A stretch of 64,000 nucleotides of DNA from Calliphora vicina (taxonomy: Eukaryota; Arthropoda; Insecta; Diptera; Calliphoridae): the NCBI RefSeq assembly GCF_958450345.1, contig NC_088780.1:58811533-58875532 (forward strand), written 5' to 3'. Position 1 is the stretch's first letter. Each line of letters opens with the position of its first letter. A model generated the notes under the pieces. The model made no database searches and had not been told where the DNA came from. It saw nothing but the letters and a program-made list of their open reading frames with translations. The translations under genes were made by a program, and so were the position numbers. Positions 34,001 through 44,989 of this stretch are shown here, in pieces.

Positions 34001-35930
34001 CCTACTAAGTCTTTGTGATAAGCACTTCCAATGTAATGAATTAAAATTCTATTCAGTAAATAGTGAAAAGCAATTATCTTTGTAATATTCAATTGGATAC
34101 GCAATTTAATTCAAACCCCAAAAAAAAATTAGATATTTAAGATGTTATGCCATATATTGCCACGATTATTTAAACATAATTATAAAACAATTTTATTAGC
34201 GTTTTTGTTTTTATAAAACTCTATGAACTTGATTGAACTTCATTGCTACTTACTAGGGTATTCATTCGACTAATGATCGTTCGATTAATCGAATAATTTC
34301 TTACGAATAATTATTCGAACAATTTAAAAATGGCCATTTTCGAATAACGAATAATTCGAACAATTTTATGTAGAATAATCGAATAAAACGAATAAATGTT
34401 CATATATATTTAAATTTGTTAAATTGCTTAAAATTTTTCATAATTTCAAATTTAAATAGTAACAAGACTCACAAAAATAGTATTGTTTCTGAAATTCGAC
34501 AAATAACTAAAGACAAAGGGACTTTCGATCACTGTAGATGAGTGTTCCGATAGCTCCTTCTATAAATATATAAATATTACTACAAGAAGCTACAATTCTA
34601 AAAACAAATCTTTCAAAATTTTTAACTTAGGACTTGAAACAATGAAAATAAAAGGTACGGAATAAAATATTTGTTATTTAGCTGACGAAAATTAGAAGAA
34701 TCGCAATTAGTAATCAAAATATTAACTTAGATAAAATTGGAGTTGAATGTGATAGAGAATGTGATTTTGAAACGGTCGTCGAAAGTGATATTGAGATGAC
34801 AGTTATAATGATTACATTGAAATCGATAAAGGCCATGATCTTAAAATATATATAACTGACGTTATTAACCGCGTACATAAGAGTTGCAAAATATTTAATA
34901 AATCAAATGATAAACACAAATATTGCAATATTTGTTGCAAGAAAAGCATGGAGTTCGTATTATACATGATTTTGAACATCGTTGAACATCTTTGTCTAAC
35001 ATGGTAATAAACTTTTTGCGTATTTGTAAATGCATCAATCATTCACTGCCTGACTTCAAATTAGCCACGTTCACTGACAATGATAGCAAACTTTGGACAG
35101 ATTCCCTTTATTGTGTAATTCCCTAAGACCACTTTATTAAGCAAAGATTCGGTAACGTTGATAGAGTTTGATGTATAATACAATTTGTTATAAATAATTT
35201 AGAAATTGTGAATAATTAATTTACTAAAGAATTATTTACTCAATTTAAAATCCGAATTAATGAACGACATAAAAAAGTTCTTAATAAGTTTATATTGTAT
35301 TTGAATTCAGGATCCTGTCCAACTAGCTCAAATGTTTTAAAGCATAGCTCCAAAACGGAAACTAAAGGGTTTGATAGTCAATTGTTTTGTAGATTGTTCG
35401 GGAGTTAATCTGATCAGAATATTTCTGTTGAAAATTTAATGATGGACTTTGTTTTCGAATGTTTTTTAACATTCAATACTTGAATTGTTAACTTTAACGT
35501 TATTTTTTGTTTTTCTTTAACAATAAAATATTAAAAAAACGACATCAAAACTTCATTCTTTAGTTTTTTAAAAAAATTTAAATTATTCGAATAATTCGAT
35601 TAATTTTAAACGTGTGATCGAATTATTCGAACAAGTTAAAATCTCTTATTCGAATTATTCGTTTTATTCGAACAAGAGAAAAATCGAATAATTCGAATAC
35701 CCTACTACTTACCCAGTACCACAGGCAACATCCAAAATACGTTTGCAATTTTTCGATTTTAATAAATTGATCAAAAACTGTTTGTAGTTATCAGTACGGG
35801 AGTTTTTGTCACCAATGAAAATCTCCCAAACTTTGGCGGCCTTGCCATCAGCATACTGATCACGGATACCTTCGGCAGAAATACCCTCTGAACGGGCAAC
35901 GAAAACACTATCAGCGGAATTGGCAGTCAT
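31080..35930 (-). CDS. Gnmt: Glycine N-methyltransferase
   Basis: Four minus-strand exons join in frame: 35930-35713, 32904-32777, 32696-32440 and 31349-31080 (TAG), all GT-AG, giving 290 residues, the normal length. The enzyme transfers methyl from S-adenosylmethionine to glycine, making sarcosine and S-adenosylhomocysteine, and so buffers cytosolic SAM levels. Visible: N-terminal SADSVFVARSEGISAEGIRD and the conserved KVWEIFIGDKNSRTDNY; SAM-binding motif I ILDVACGTGVDS across the exon 1/2 junction; acidic loop VVSVDASDKML; FDAVVCLGNSFAHLMD; GGMLLIDHRNYDNIL; C-terminal EFRLSYYPHELKRFTE and PAFYIHLIEKN. All match fly Gnmt closely. Intron 1 (2.8 kb) holds a hAT element placed against the splice donor. 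The single-exon look of each fragment is misleading; the gene appears intact. Confidence 0.95.
33415..33755. other. Two matching 18-bp palindromes in Gnmt intron 1
   Basis: TGGTTAGTTTACTAACCA (33415-33432) and TGGTTAGTAAACTAACCA (33738-33755) differ only in their centre. They may be inverted ends of a small old element or paired protein-binding sites; sequence alone does not decide. Confidence 0.5.
34254..35704. mobile_element. hAT element, copy 2, at the Gnmt exon 1 donor
   Basis: 1451 bp with TAGGGTATTC ends and exact 8-bp duplications CTACTTAC at 34246-34253 and 35705-35712. On the gene's strand the duplication is GTAAGTAG, the splice donor. Plus-strand remnants near 34510-34660 read SITVDECSDSSFYKYINIT and SKNKSFKIFNLGLETMKIKG, like the central hAT transposase region, but stops abound. 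It is the uninterrupted counterpart of the 16.7-kb copy. Confidence 0.88.
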
Positions 35931-36841
35931 GATGGCGTAGCTCTTCTTTAATGTGTACTTGATCAGACGAAGTGAATGTTCAAACTAAATTTGCACTCTA
36001 ATGCTACTTTTAACAAAAACTTTTTCCTAACAAAACTCGTCAAAAAAATAAAAAAACAAAAATATATATTACAAAAAAAAAGCTACAAATAAACAACAAA
36101 TAGCGTCAACAACACTTGATAAGTGGAAGAATTAAAGAAATGACAACAAACTACGAATAAACGCACTGAAAAGCAACCGTTAAAAGCGAATTTAAACTGT
36201 GTCTGTGTAAACCACGAAAGCGAAACTGATAAACCGTTAAAATCTCCACCGTTGTTTCCGTGTATTTGTGCTGCATAGAGCTTTTATTAGGACCCATCAC
36301 ACCGATCTTTGATTACTCTACCATATGACATAATACATAATCGAGCTCTTAATAAGATGTTATTCATTGAACAGTTCTTAGGGTAGGGTGTAGCTTTTTC
36401 AAATGTTCAGCGTAATTTAATGAGTTGTACTGGAGAAGGCACGTATTAATTAATAGATTATATATTCATCTTATCAGTAGAATTTTCTGATTTGAATAGT
36501 TTTTATATTGATCTGTTGTTGTTCATTTGGATTTGAATGGCAGTGACCTTAGGATGATGTAGTGAAAAACTGCTTTCTTAATGAAAACATATTTTAGATT
36601 GAGATTCTGATTCATTTATTAATAATATATGAATTGAAAATACACCCTACTAACGATCAAATGTGAGACAAATAAGCCAAGGGATTTACTCAATCAGTGA
36701 CTATACATAGGTAATAGAATTTTAAATTTTTAGGTTTATTATTATAAAATATTCAATAAAGAAATAGTACCACTGATTACATCTTTTGAATTCGCATTCA
36801 CTAAACTATAACCCGTCCAGATTGAATTTTAAATTTATATA
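35931..36841. other. Gnmt 5' flank and intergenic DNA
   Basis: The immediate upstream 300 bp should contain the Gnmt leader and promoter (minus strand). A weak AATAAAAGC near 36280 could act as a TATA element, but this is not convincing. No other gene seen. Confidence 0.4.
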
Positions 36842-37612
36842 GCACCCCACAATAACTTTAGGGAAGAATTACCATCTGAGTATTTTGCAGACTCACCATA
36901 CCGATTTTGTAGTCGACTACAATTATTTGATGCACAATGAAATAACTAAGCAGTGGTGTAGTGAGCACAACGGCAGACTGCCAAACAGAAGGTTGCAGGT
37001 TCGAATCGGGTCTGCGACTTATTTTTTTTATTTTTATTTTTTTGTGTAAATAAAAATTCTATAAATAACTCTACTAACAAAACAACTTATTTCTGGTCAA
37101 AATATAAAGGATTACTTTTGGGACATCGCGAACAAAAATAATGACTTCTTACAGTAGAAAAATAAGTAGTTGAACCTTATTTTTCGGCTTATTTGTAAGA
37201 AAAGTTTTTGCTGGGTCTCATCATCACGTTTTTGTATATAAAAGAGGAATTCCTGCAGAAGAAGTAATTTTTCAATAGGATGGTGACCCAATACACACAT
37301 CAAAAATAGTAAAGAATGGTGTTCCTAGAAAAATTTCTTATTAATGCAGTTATCAGCTCAATGTCCTGAGTTCAATCCTATTGAGAATTTTTAGTGAATC
37401 GTGAATTGGCGGTTGAAACAATACCGATTAACTCCTACCAATTTGTACGAGCTTTAACAGCGGGTTGAGTACGAGAGAGAGAGCATTCCAAAAAAAGTTA
37501 ATGAAAAATTTATAGAAAATATGCCAATGCGTGTAAAATTTTATTTACGTAATAAAGGATTTTGAATTTTTTTAAAAAAATGCAATTCTTCCCTAAAGTT
37601 ATTGTGGGGTGC
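36842..37612 (+). mobile_element. Tc1-like transposon relic, internally deleted
   Basis: Inverted ends GCACCCCACAATAACTTTAG and complement, extended by GGAAGAATT, bound 771 bp. Plus-strand coding remnants 37230-37570 read QDGDPIHTSKIV, then EFNPIENF and MPMRVKFYLRNKG, the second Asp and the Glu region of a DD34E Tc1 transposase, with frameshifts. A tRNA-like block sits in the left half. Confidence 0.75.
36950..37018 (+). pseudogene. tRNA-like sequence, possible SINE head
   Basis: A 69-nt block has a box A-like TGGTGTAGTGAGCA and a box B GGTTCGAATC (36998-37007), a CTGCCAA anticodon-loop-like run, and GCAG/CTGC that could pair as a partial acceptor stem. The T-stem and anticodon stem do not pair well and no clean cloverleaf forms, so it is not a functional tRNA. 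A T-rich tail follows (37019-37042), as in some tRNA-derived SINEs. Confidence 0.4.
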
Positions 37613-37704
37613 AAAATTGAGTACATGCGAGTTATATTAGTTTTGTCTGTTTTTTTATTTAGAACTGGATGTTTTTTGTTTTGAATTGTAATTCATTTTG
37701 TTAC

Positions 37705-38764
37705 CAGAGTTGGGGGTAGTGCATTCAACATTTCACTAGCACTAAATATTATTTAAAAAAATATATTTTTAACTAATTTTCATCAGCTTTAGTGGTAGTG
37801 AAGCTTATATTTTTATCACTAATATTTTTTAGTGATAGTGATATTTTTTTAACTATAAATCAATTGAGTGGTAGTGTAGAAATAAGCACTAAACTCAAAT
37901 AGTTAAAAAATTTAACAATAAAAAAGCTTCAATAATTTTCTTTACACTAATATATTCAAAATTAGTGATCATGAAGTTATTCCAGTTTAAACTAGAATAT
38001 TAAATATACAGATGTTTGTTGAACAAGCTTCAAAGTGTTTTTCAGCATCCGAAGAAATAATAACACAAAGTGTAATGTAGGATTCTTAGATTTTGGGGAA
38101 ATTGACAGTAAGTGAAAAAGTTATTGAAGAAATTACTTAGTTTATTAACATCTTCAATATTAGGACCTTCAACCTTTGTGCAGAAAGATAGCATAGAAAG
38201 TGAAATACGTGCGTTCCTTTTAAGCTCGGACACTGATATTTGCAGTCTCACAAAATATTCAATAATAAGGCTAATGTTTTTTAAATTTAACACGCCTTTG
38301 GCTTCTTCTGCTCCAGTAGAGCGTTTATTTTTTTTTAGTAGAATGGTGGATTCTCCTCGGAGAAATAAATTAAGTGATTCGAATTTCGAAAAGCTTGTTT
38401 TACTTAAAGCCAATAATCGCTAATTATTTTCTGTGTAATTGTTTATTTCTCTTTTTATTAAATATATTAACTTAAACTATGAATAGAGTAAAACATTTCT
38501 TTGTTGAAAAAAATAGTGCAGGAATATTTTTTTAACTAAAAATTTTAGTGTAGAAAAAATTATTTCATTAGGCTGCAAAAAAAATATTTTAACTATTTTC
38601 AAAATATTATTAGTTAAACAATTTTAACTACACTATCACTATTATTGAGTGAGGCTTATATATTGTTCAACTCATCACTAAACATTAAAAAAATTAGTGA
38701 ATTATTTTACACTACCACTAACTATTAGTGATAGTTAAAAATTAGTGCACTACCCCCAACTATG
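37705..38764 (+). mobile_element. hAT element, internally deleted, 1060 bp
   Basis: Ends CAGAGTTGGGGGTAGTGCA and complement of CATAGTTGGGGGTAGTGCA, with exact 8-bp duplications TTTGTTAC at 37697-37704 and 38765-38772. Subterminal regions are full of short TTAGTGATAG / CACTA motifs, likely transposase-binding repeats. Only the transposase C-terminus remains inside. Confidence 0.9.
38112..38423 (+). pseudogene. hAT transposase C-terminal dimerisation domain
   Basis: The frame of 103 codons reads FFKFNTPLASSAPVERLFFF then RRNKLSDSNFEKLVLLKANN and stops. This is the conserved hAT C-terminal dimerisation signature (SSAPVERLFS...RN.L...N.E.L..L..N). The DDE catalytic and zinc-finger parts are absent, so it cannot transpose alone. 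The ATG is probably fortuitous, created by the internal deletion. Confidence 0.85.
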
Positions 38765-38899
38765 TTTGTTACATATTAAACATAAAATAAATGACAGAAA
38801 AAATTTTTGGATTTGCTTTATTAGTTTTATTTTTATTCCATAAGAAGTGCACAAAATAGAAACATGTACTCATTTGAGCTCCCCACTGTATATACCTAT

Positions 38900-39690
38900 G
38901 TGGGACTGCTATGAATATTTCAATGTGTTACAAACGGAGTGACAAAATCAATGTACCCCCTTCTTTTTTGACAGTGTCTGCATCAATCGAAAGATTGATG
39001 AACAACGTTTGAGCAACAATTATTTAAGCCTATATAAATCAATACTATTTGTATTTTTGGATAAACGTGACACTGTGAAACACGATGGAGGCCATGTCAT
39101 GGTGTGGGAATGCATGTCGTCAACAGGGGTCGGGAATTTAGTGTTTATCGATGACACTAAGTATATTTTAACTTATTTAAAAATAATTTATTGCAAAGTG
39201 CTGAGAAATTAGGTATAAGAGGCGATTTTAGGTTTTACCAGGACAATGACCCAAAGCAAACGTAGAAACTTGTACAAACATGGCTTATTTGTAACTGTCC
39301 TAACATCGTTGAAATTTAAGTTAACCCACTACATATCAATGTTATTGAGAATTTGTGGAGTGTTCTGAAGATAAATATTAGAAAACATCAGATAAATAAT
39401 AAGCAGGACTTAAAAAATGCACTCCAACATGAATGACAGAAGATAACGACGGAATATATGTACACAACAACTAATTAACTCTATGCAATCTAGACATAAA
39501 TCAGTTTTAAAACAAAAGGAATATCCCACAAAATTGTTTTAATTTATTGTTTGTAATAATTTAGTATGTGCTCTTTGTAGTGCAGAGAGAAGACAATTGG
39601 TTACTTTATACATCCCAAGTAATCTAGCGTGAAGATAATTGTCTCTAAGTAATCTGGAGTGTAGTCACTTTAAACGTTTTGTGGAAAAAT
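38900..39690 (+). mobile_element. Tc1-like transposon relic
   Basis: Plus strand. The frame 39009-39212 reads DKRDTVKHDGGHVMVWECMS and GVGNLVFIDD, then in a shifted frame QDNDPKQT and HINVIENLWSVLK near 39235-39380: catalytic second Asp and Glu of DD34E. The end at 39590-39690 is the reverse complement of the arm at 4150-4280, linking it to the remnants around the BEL element. Confidence 0.75.
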
Positions 39691-41285
39691 ATATTTTTTT
39701 CTTTATTTCAACAATATAGGAACAATATAATTTCAAAATATAAAGAAATTATTAATATTGATTAAAATGCACTACATGACATTCATTGTCTTTTTCATAA
39801 AAAATTTAAAACTATTCTAGATCAAATGCATCTAAAATTGTATTGAATAATACAATTTATTTTCAGAATGTGATCTGATTATTTGGAAAAATAAAACGAT
39901 TTTTAAGATTTATTTTGTTTTATTAAAAACATTTTTTTAAATAGTTTTATTGCAATAATAAGCTCAGAGTTGTCATTTTGTTCATTGGAACCAATATAAA
40001 TATTTTAAACTATATGGTTCGAAGTCTTTTTGATGTTGATGGAAGCTGTAAATTCTGGGTATCGTCACTCTCATCTTTCGAGGCCGAATCTATTTCTGTT
40101 TCACTTTCTAAATTAGCTTCATTATCATCTTCATTTATTTCTTCTTGGTCTATAAATAAGTTTTTACTTCACCAAAAAATTTCCACTCGAACAGTGTCAG
40201 GCGACTTTATTCCTCGGTATCTGTAATTTTTTTTTTCAATTTTCACTCATAGTAGAAAAAATCGTCAAATTGGCCCAAATGTATTCGGATCCATGTCACA
40301 ATACATTTGGAACACATAACGTGTTAGACCATTTAAGTATGTTGGTATGTACATATAACAGATGTGTAACAGTTTAGGGGAATTAAATAGGACATTTGTT
40401 GTAGGGTTATTTAATTAGTCGCCTTAAATACCCATTTAAAATTAACATCATATGCTATGTAGGAATATTCTATATAAATTTCTTTCTAAATACAATAATA
40501 AATAGTTCAAAACAACTTTAAATGAATGTTCCATATTTGTTTATGCTTTTTTCGTGTTGTTATTGTTATTGCTATCTAATGATAACCCCGAAATAATTCT
40601 TTATCACTTTCTACTATTTTTCGTCTATTTGTTTTGTTCGCATATTTAATGTTTCTCTGCTGATGTTTAGCGTCACAAAATTTGCCAAAGCTTGTATGTG
40701 TGTATATGTACAAACATATATACATAGGTAAGTTAGTTTTTTGTTTTGTATTTTTTTTTAGCAAATAATAACACTATGCTACACCAAAACTATGCTAGGG
40801 TTCTCAAACAACAATTCTGTTTTATTGGACTCCAAAGAGTTATAATTGTTCACGATCACTTCGTTTAGTGCTAATTTTGTTAACTATTGTAGTGAAATAA
40901 CGATATTCTTAAACTTTATGAAAATCGGTGAAAAAAAGTCAATTAAAAAATGAATGTTGTGTCACTGTGTAATTATGTATTAAAAACAACAAGCAACTTG
41001 TTTAATATTCATTTGTTAGTGTATTATTTAAAGTTGACGTATGTTTAGTACTTGTTGATAAAAGCTCTAAAATAATAAAAATAGCTTTTATAAGCTAAAA
41101 GTTTTAATTCAGTAGAGCTTTTGTGAAAAGTTTCACACATACTCATATCATACAGAAAGTTTAGAGATGGTATTTATAATGCACTTGTCGATAAAGCTTT
41201 ATTTACAGCTTTTAGTGATGGACATAGTACGTTTATAATTCAAACTGAGAATTTTCAAATGTGTCACCAAAAACAATACAAACAG
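39691..41285. other. Intergenic stretch, no gene recognised
   Basis: AT-rich. On the minus strand near 40226-40030 an acidic run (EEINEDDNEANLESETEID) resembles the linker of some transposases but has no catalytic motif. No call is made. Confidence 0.4.
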
Positions 41286-41312
41286 TACTATTCGGCTGTG
41301 CCGAATCTAAAA
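41286..41312 (-). repeat. Orphan Type A 3' hairpin
   Basis: TATTCGGCTGTGCCGAATCT is the complement of the Type A terminal hairpin, without a body next to it. Confidence 0.5.
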
Positions 41313-42789
41313 CAATTGTTAAATGAGTTTGAAAAATATCAAAATTTTTACAAAAATGCATTCTTCAGACAATGGTCTAAATGAATATTTTTTTAAATCC
41401 TAAGTTTATCCATAAAAACTAGTTTTAATTTATTTTTAAATTATCCATTACACAGAGGAACAAAATTGACATTTTGGTTTGGTGCCGCGAAAAATGTTTT
41501 TTATAAAACATGTATGGGACATTACATAGTCAAAACTATATTTAGTTTTTTTTTGAGGAGCTCTTGTTTTTAAGATATCGCGGTTTTAGTTTTTTTTCTT
41601 TTTGTTGGGTTATTTCATAAATGGAGACTAAAATTAAAAACGCATCTTTGTACTGGTATTCTACACAAAATTATCTTTTCTTTGACATCAATTTTGTTTA
41701 TCTAAGTTTCAGGATATATTGGTGATATCGCAAGGATGTTGAAAATTAATTTTTTTCAGTTTCATCCTTATAAGTTTGACCTATGGTAAAAGGGTTCAAA
41801 ATTTTGTCACTATATACAATAAAAACTTATCAATAAACTAATTTATATAATAATATCGAAAATTCGCTGAAAATATACTAAACTATTTGGCAAATAACTC
41901 AAAGTTTTACAGTATTTTTCATATGTATTTCATATTAAAAAAACTATATAAATGTTCGTAACTTGAATGTTTTACACCTGTTTTTTATACCCTCCACCAC
42001 CATAAGTGGTGAATGAGGGTATATATAAGTTTGTCATTCCGTGTGTAACATTGAGAAATATTCATCTGAGACCCAACAAAGTATATACACTGAAAGAAAA
42101 ACCTTCGTAAATACAACGTTTTTCTACGTTATATTAATGATTTTGTTCTTGAAATCAGTCCGATTACCGGTGTCATTGCATTAACGAAAAATGTTTCATT
42201 AATCTCAAAATTTTAGTAAATATAATGAAATAATGTCATTAATATAGAATATATAAATAACGTCACCATACGTGTTTACAATGTCAAATATCATTAAACC
42301 AATGATACAATTTCGTCAATATAATGAAAGGGTTTCATTAAATTAATGAATCTCTTTCAATACTAATATGAAAAAAATCATTAATTTAATTTGACATTGG
42401 TTTAATGACATTGCTTCACTAATATAATTATATCCTACATTAATGGAACGATGTTTTTACATTTCAAAAATTAATTTTGTCATTGATTTTCCTACATTGT
42501 TTCGTAAATAGAATGTGCTCCTTCATTAATGAAATGAAATATATCATAAATATAATGATTATATGATATTATATTAACAATATTAATCATTATTTTAATA
42601 AAAGGTTTCATTTCAAAAACGATTCCTTTCATAATAATAATGAACAAAAATAAGTTATTTATAATTACAATTTATTAGGATTTTGATCTAAATGTACATA
42701 TGTGTTAATAGTTTTAAAATACTTTTTTTATTTAAATTCGATTTCAATATACATACTTCTCATTTGTATAAATAAATACAAAAAATATA

Positions 42790-42947
42790 AGCGGTATTCA
42801 CAATGTTGAGTACTTGGCCTAGTAAAAAAGCAGAAAAGCTATTTATTGACAAACATTTCAATTTCTAATGTATTTCGTTTTTATTTTTTTGATATTGTGC
42901 CTTTTACTACATTACCAGGCCAAGTACTCTACATTGTGAATACCGCT
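42790..42947. mobile_element. MITE nested in the CACTG element
   Basis: About 155 bp; GCGGTATTCACAATGTTGAG then TACTTGGCC is mirrored by GGCCAAGTACTCTACATTGT then GAATACCGC. A TAA trinucleotide abuts both ends, compatible with a PIF/Harbinger-type 3-bp duplication, although three bases are weak evidence. Confidence 0.7.
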
Positions 42948-42968
42948 AAAATGAAAAATAATTGAATA

Positions 42969-43313
42969 TCAGTAAAAAAATTTTCGCTGCAGGAAGACCG
43001 AGATAGTGAAAAATGGTGATGAAACGTTTTTGGATTCCTGAGAGTCACTCAAAATTTGTTGAGACATGTTTTTCTCCGCCCTCCACTTTTCTAAATTATA
43101 CTTAAAAACGATCTTGTCGCCAATTTTCATTTGCTGAGTAATTTCAAATAAGTCATTAGCAGACATTATGGAAATTCTAAAAAAAAATATTTTAATAGTT
43201 TGTTTAAATTTTTCTATAATTATTAATAATGTTTACCTTGAAAAAAGTTTATGAGGTGATTTAGGCCCCAAGAAGTTAGTAGATATTGTAACGTGTTTTT
43301 TGAGTTTCTTCAT
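42969..43313 (-). CDS. Possible two-exon small ORF inside the CACTG element
   Basis: Minus-strand exons 43313-43237 and 43176-42969 join across a GT-AG intron in frame to give about 94 residues, beginning MKKLKKHVTISTNFLG and including MSANDLFEITQQMKIGDKIV and FKYNLEKWRAEKNM. A further upstream coding-like block (about 43470-43389, VQKWIEEDLFQSIEEVVFD) ends at a good donor but does not join in phase to the first exon. I do not recognise a family. It may be a remnant of the element's own gene or captured host sequence; it may also be spurious. Confidence 0.3.
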
Positions 43314-44989
43314 CTAAAAATAAAATTTAAACGTATTCTTTAATGGGTATCATAAATTTTCCTTTTGATGTATTAATAATAGCTTACCTTTCTTATGAGT
43401 CATTGATCCACTTGAATCGAAAACAACTTCCTCAATTGATTGAAATAAATCCTCCTCAATCCATTTTTGCACAAAAAACACTTCAAATTATTTATTACCA
43501 AATTAGATTTTGATCACAATTTCAACTTTTTATAAACAACAAATAAATCAATTATATTTTTAACACAACAACTCTTCACTTGTTGACTGTTTAAAATAAA
43601 CTAAAATTAAATAAAAAGAAACTCTCAAAAACAGAAGATGATGCAATTTATGTTGTTGTTGTATTTTTTTTAAACGTGCCACATTATGTTCCAACTCTAT
43701 TTTATTTTTCTTTGTGTCCATCAGCATCAACATTCTCTTATGTCCCGTTATTTCTTTAAGAAACGTTCAATACAACGCAACTTTACGTTGTATTGATAAC
43801 CGAATCGTTGTATTTACTATTATTATATTAAATACTTAATTGTTTTTTTATTGAATGACACATTACGTTAAATTAATGATAAAATCATTGTATTTACTAC
43901 AAATTTTCATTAAAAATATGTTTGCCATAAAGTCCCGTTATGATTTGTTTGCAAAGAAATGCAATGACACATTACGTTGCATGGATTACAAGACCATTAA
44001 TTTAATGACATGATTTCATTAAACGTTCGTCATAATTACGTGATTGTTAAAAAACTTGTTTAAAATATTAATGTAAAATGACATAATTTTTGGCGTTTTT
44101 CGTCTCATTAATGACAATTTGTTATATTAGCAAAATAACAAGAACTAAGCAATTTAAATATTAAAAACTACATTAATTCGATTCCTTTATATAATTTTGT
44201 TTTATATAATTTATTTTTTTTTTATTTTTCAATATTTAATCCAAAAAAATGGAAAACAAAAAATTCATTATGGCTACGTAAATATTTCATTGAATTTTTA
44301 AGGGGTGCTGTATTTCATACAAATATTACTATATTTACACAAAAACAATTAGGATTTGCCAATTAAACCTTTTTTATTCCAAAAAATTAATTTGGGACAC
44401 ATTCGTTATTCAATTTATACATTGAATCTCACGTTAAAGTTTTACGTAATATTAACGTAAAAAGTTTCGTAGCATCAATGACTCTACGAAATGCCAAAAA
44501 TACTAATTTTGCCTGAATCGTAATATTAACGTAATTTTCGTAAATACGACGTAAAATTTCATATCATTAACGAAACTTTTCATTGCATTAACGTAAACAG
44601 GTTAACGTAAAAGTTTCATTGGGGTTACGAAGCGTTTTTCTTTCAGTGTATATTATTGATCCTTATGAAATTCTAAGTCGATTGAGCCATGTCCGTCTGT
44701 CTGTCCGTCTGTGTAAAACACGCTCACGTCCAAAATACGCAAAGAAACTTAGTAGAGTTGCAAGAAAAATGTTTATTATTGTCCTAAGCAGTTTGGTATT
44801 GAAAATCAGCGAAATCGGTACAGTGGAACCAAAGTTATGAATTAAAATGTGGGACAACCTCAAAAAAAAAATTGATAATTTTCACATATTTTTGGACTTT
44901 TTTTGTAAATATATTGCAGCTAATATCATAAAATGATGCACTCGTTACTTTTATGATAAAAGGAGTAACTCTGGTGAAAATTATAAGAA

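Larger units (their letters stand above)
37604..38886. mobile_element. Small inverted-repeat element split by a hAT insertion
   Basis: GTGGGGTGCAAAATTGAGTA then CATG at the left is mirrored at the right by CATGTACTCATTTGAGCTCC then CCAC. Removing the nested hAT element and one duplication leaves about 215 bp, a MITE-sized unit with Tc1-like ends. The left end overlaps the end of the preceding Tc1 relic by 9 bp. Confidence 0.5.
42088..44648. mobile_element. CACTG-ended DNA transposon, 2.56 kb
   Basis: Ends CACTGAAAGAAAAAC.CTTCGTAA and its complement form about 24-bp inverted repeats. Flanks read ...GTATATA and TATATTA..., compatible with a 4-bp TATA duplication. It splits the surrounding repeat, whose continuation (GATCCTTATGAAATTC...) resumes at once. 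Dense subterminal motifs (TTTCATTAA, ACGTAA) fill both arms. CACTG ends and a 4-bp duplication would suit the CMC/Chapaev group, but no transposase is recognisable. Confidence 0.7.

Noticed and set aside
36950..37018. Functional tRNA gene
   Set aside because: T-stem and anticodon stem do not pair, so only a tRNA-like or SINE origin is suggested.
39978..40226. Acidic minus-strand stretch suggestive of a transposase linker
   Set aside because: No catalytic or zinc-finger motif and stops on either side; amino-acid composition alone is not evidence.
44619..44863. Overlapping frames on both strands
   Set aside because: They translate the GTCY microsatellite and repeat body of a Helentron-like element.
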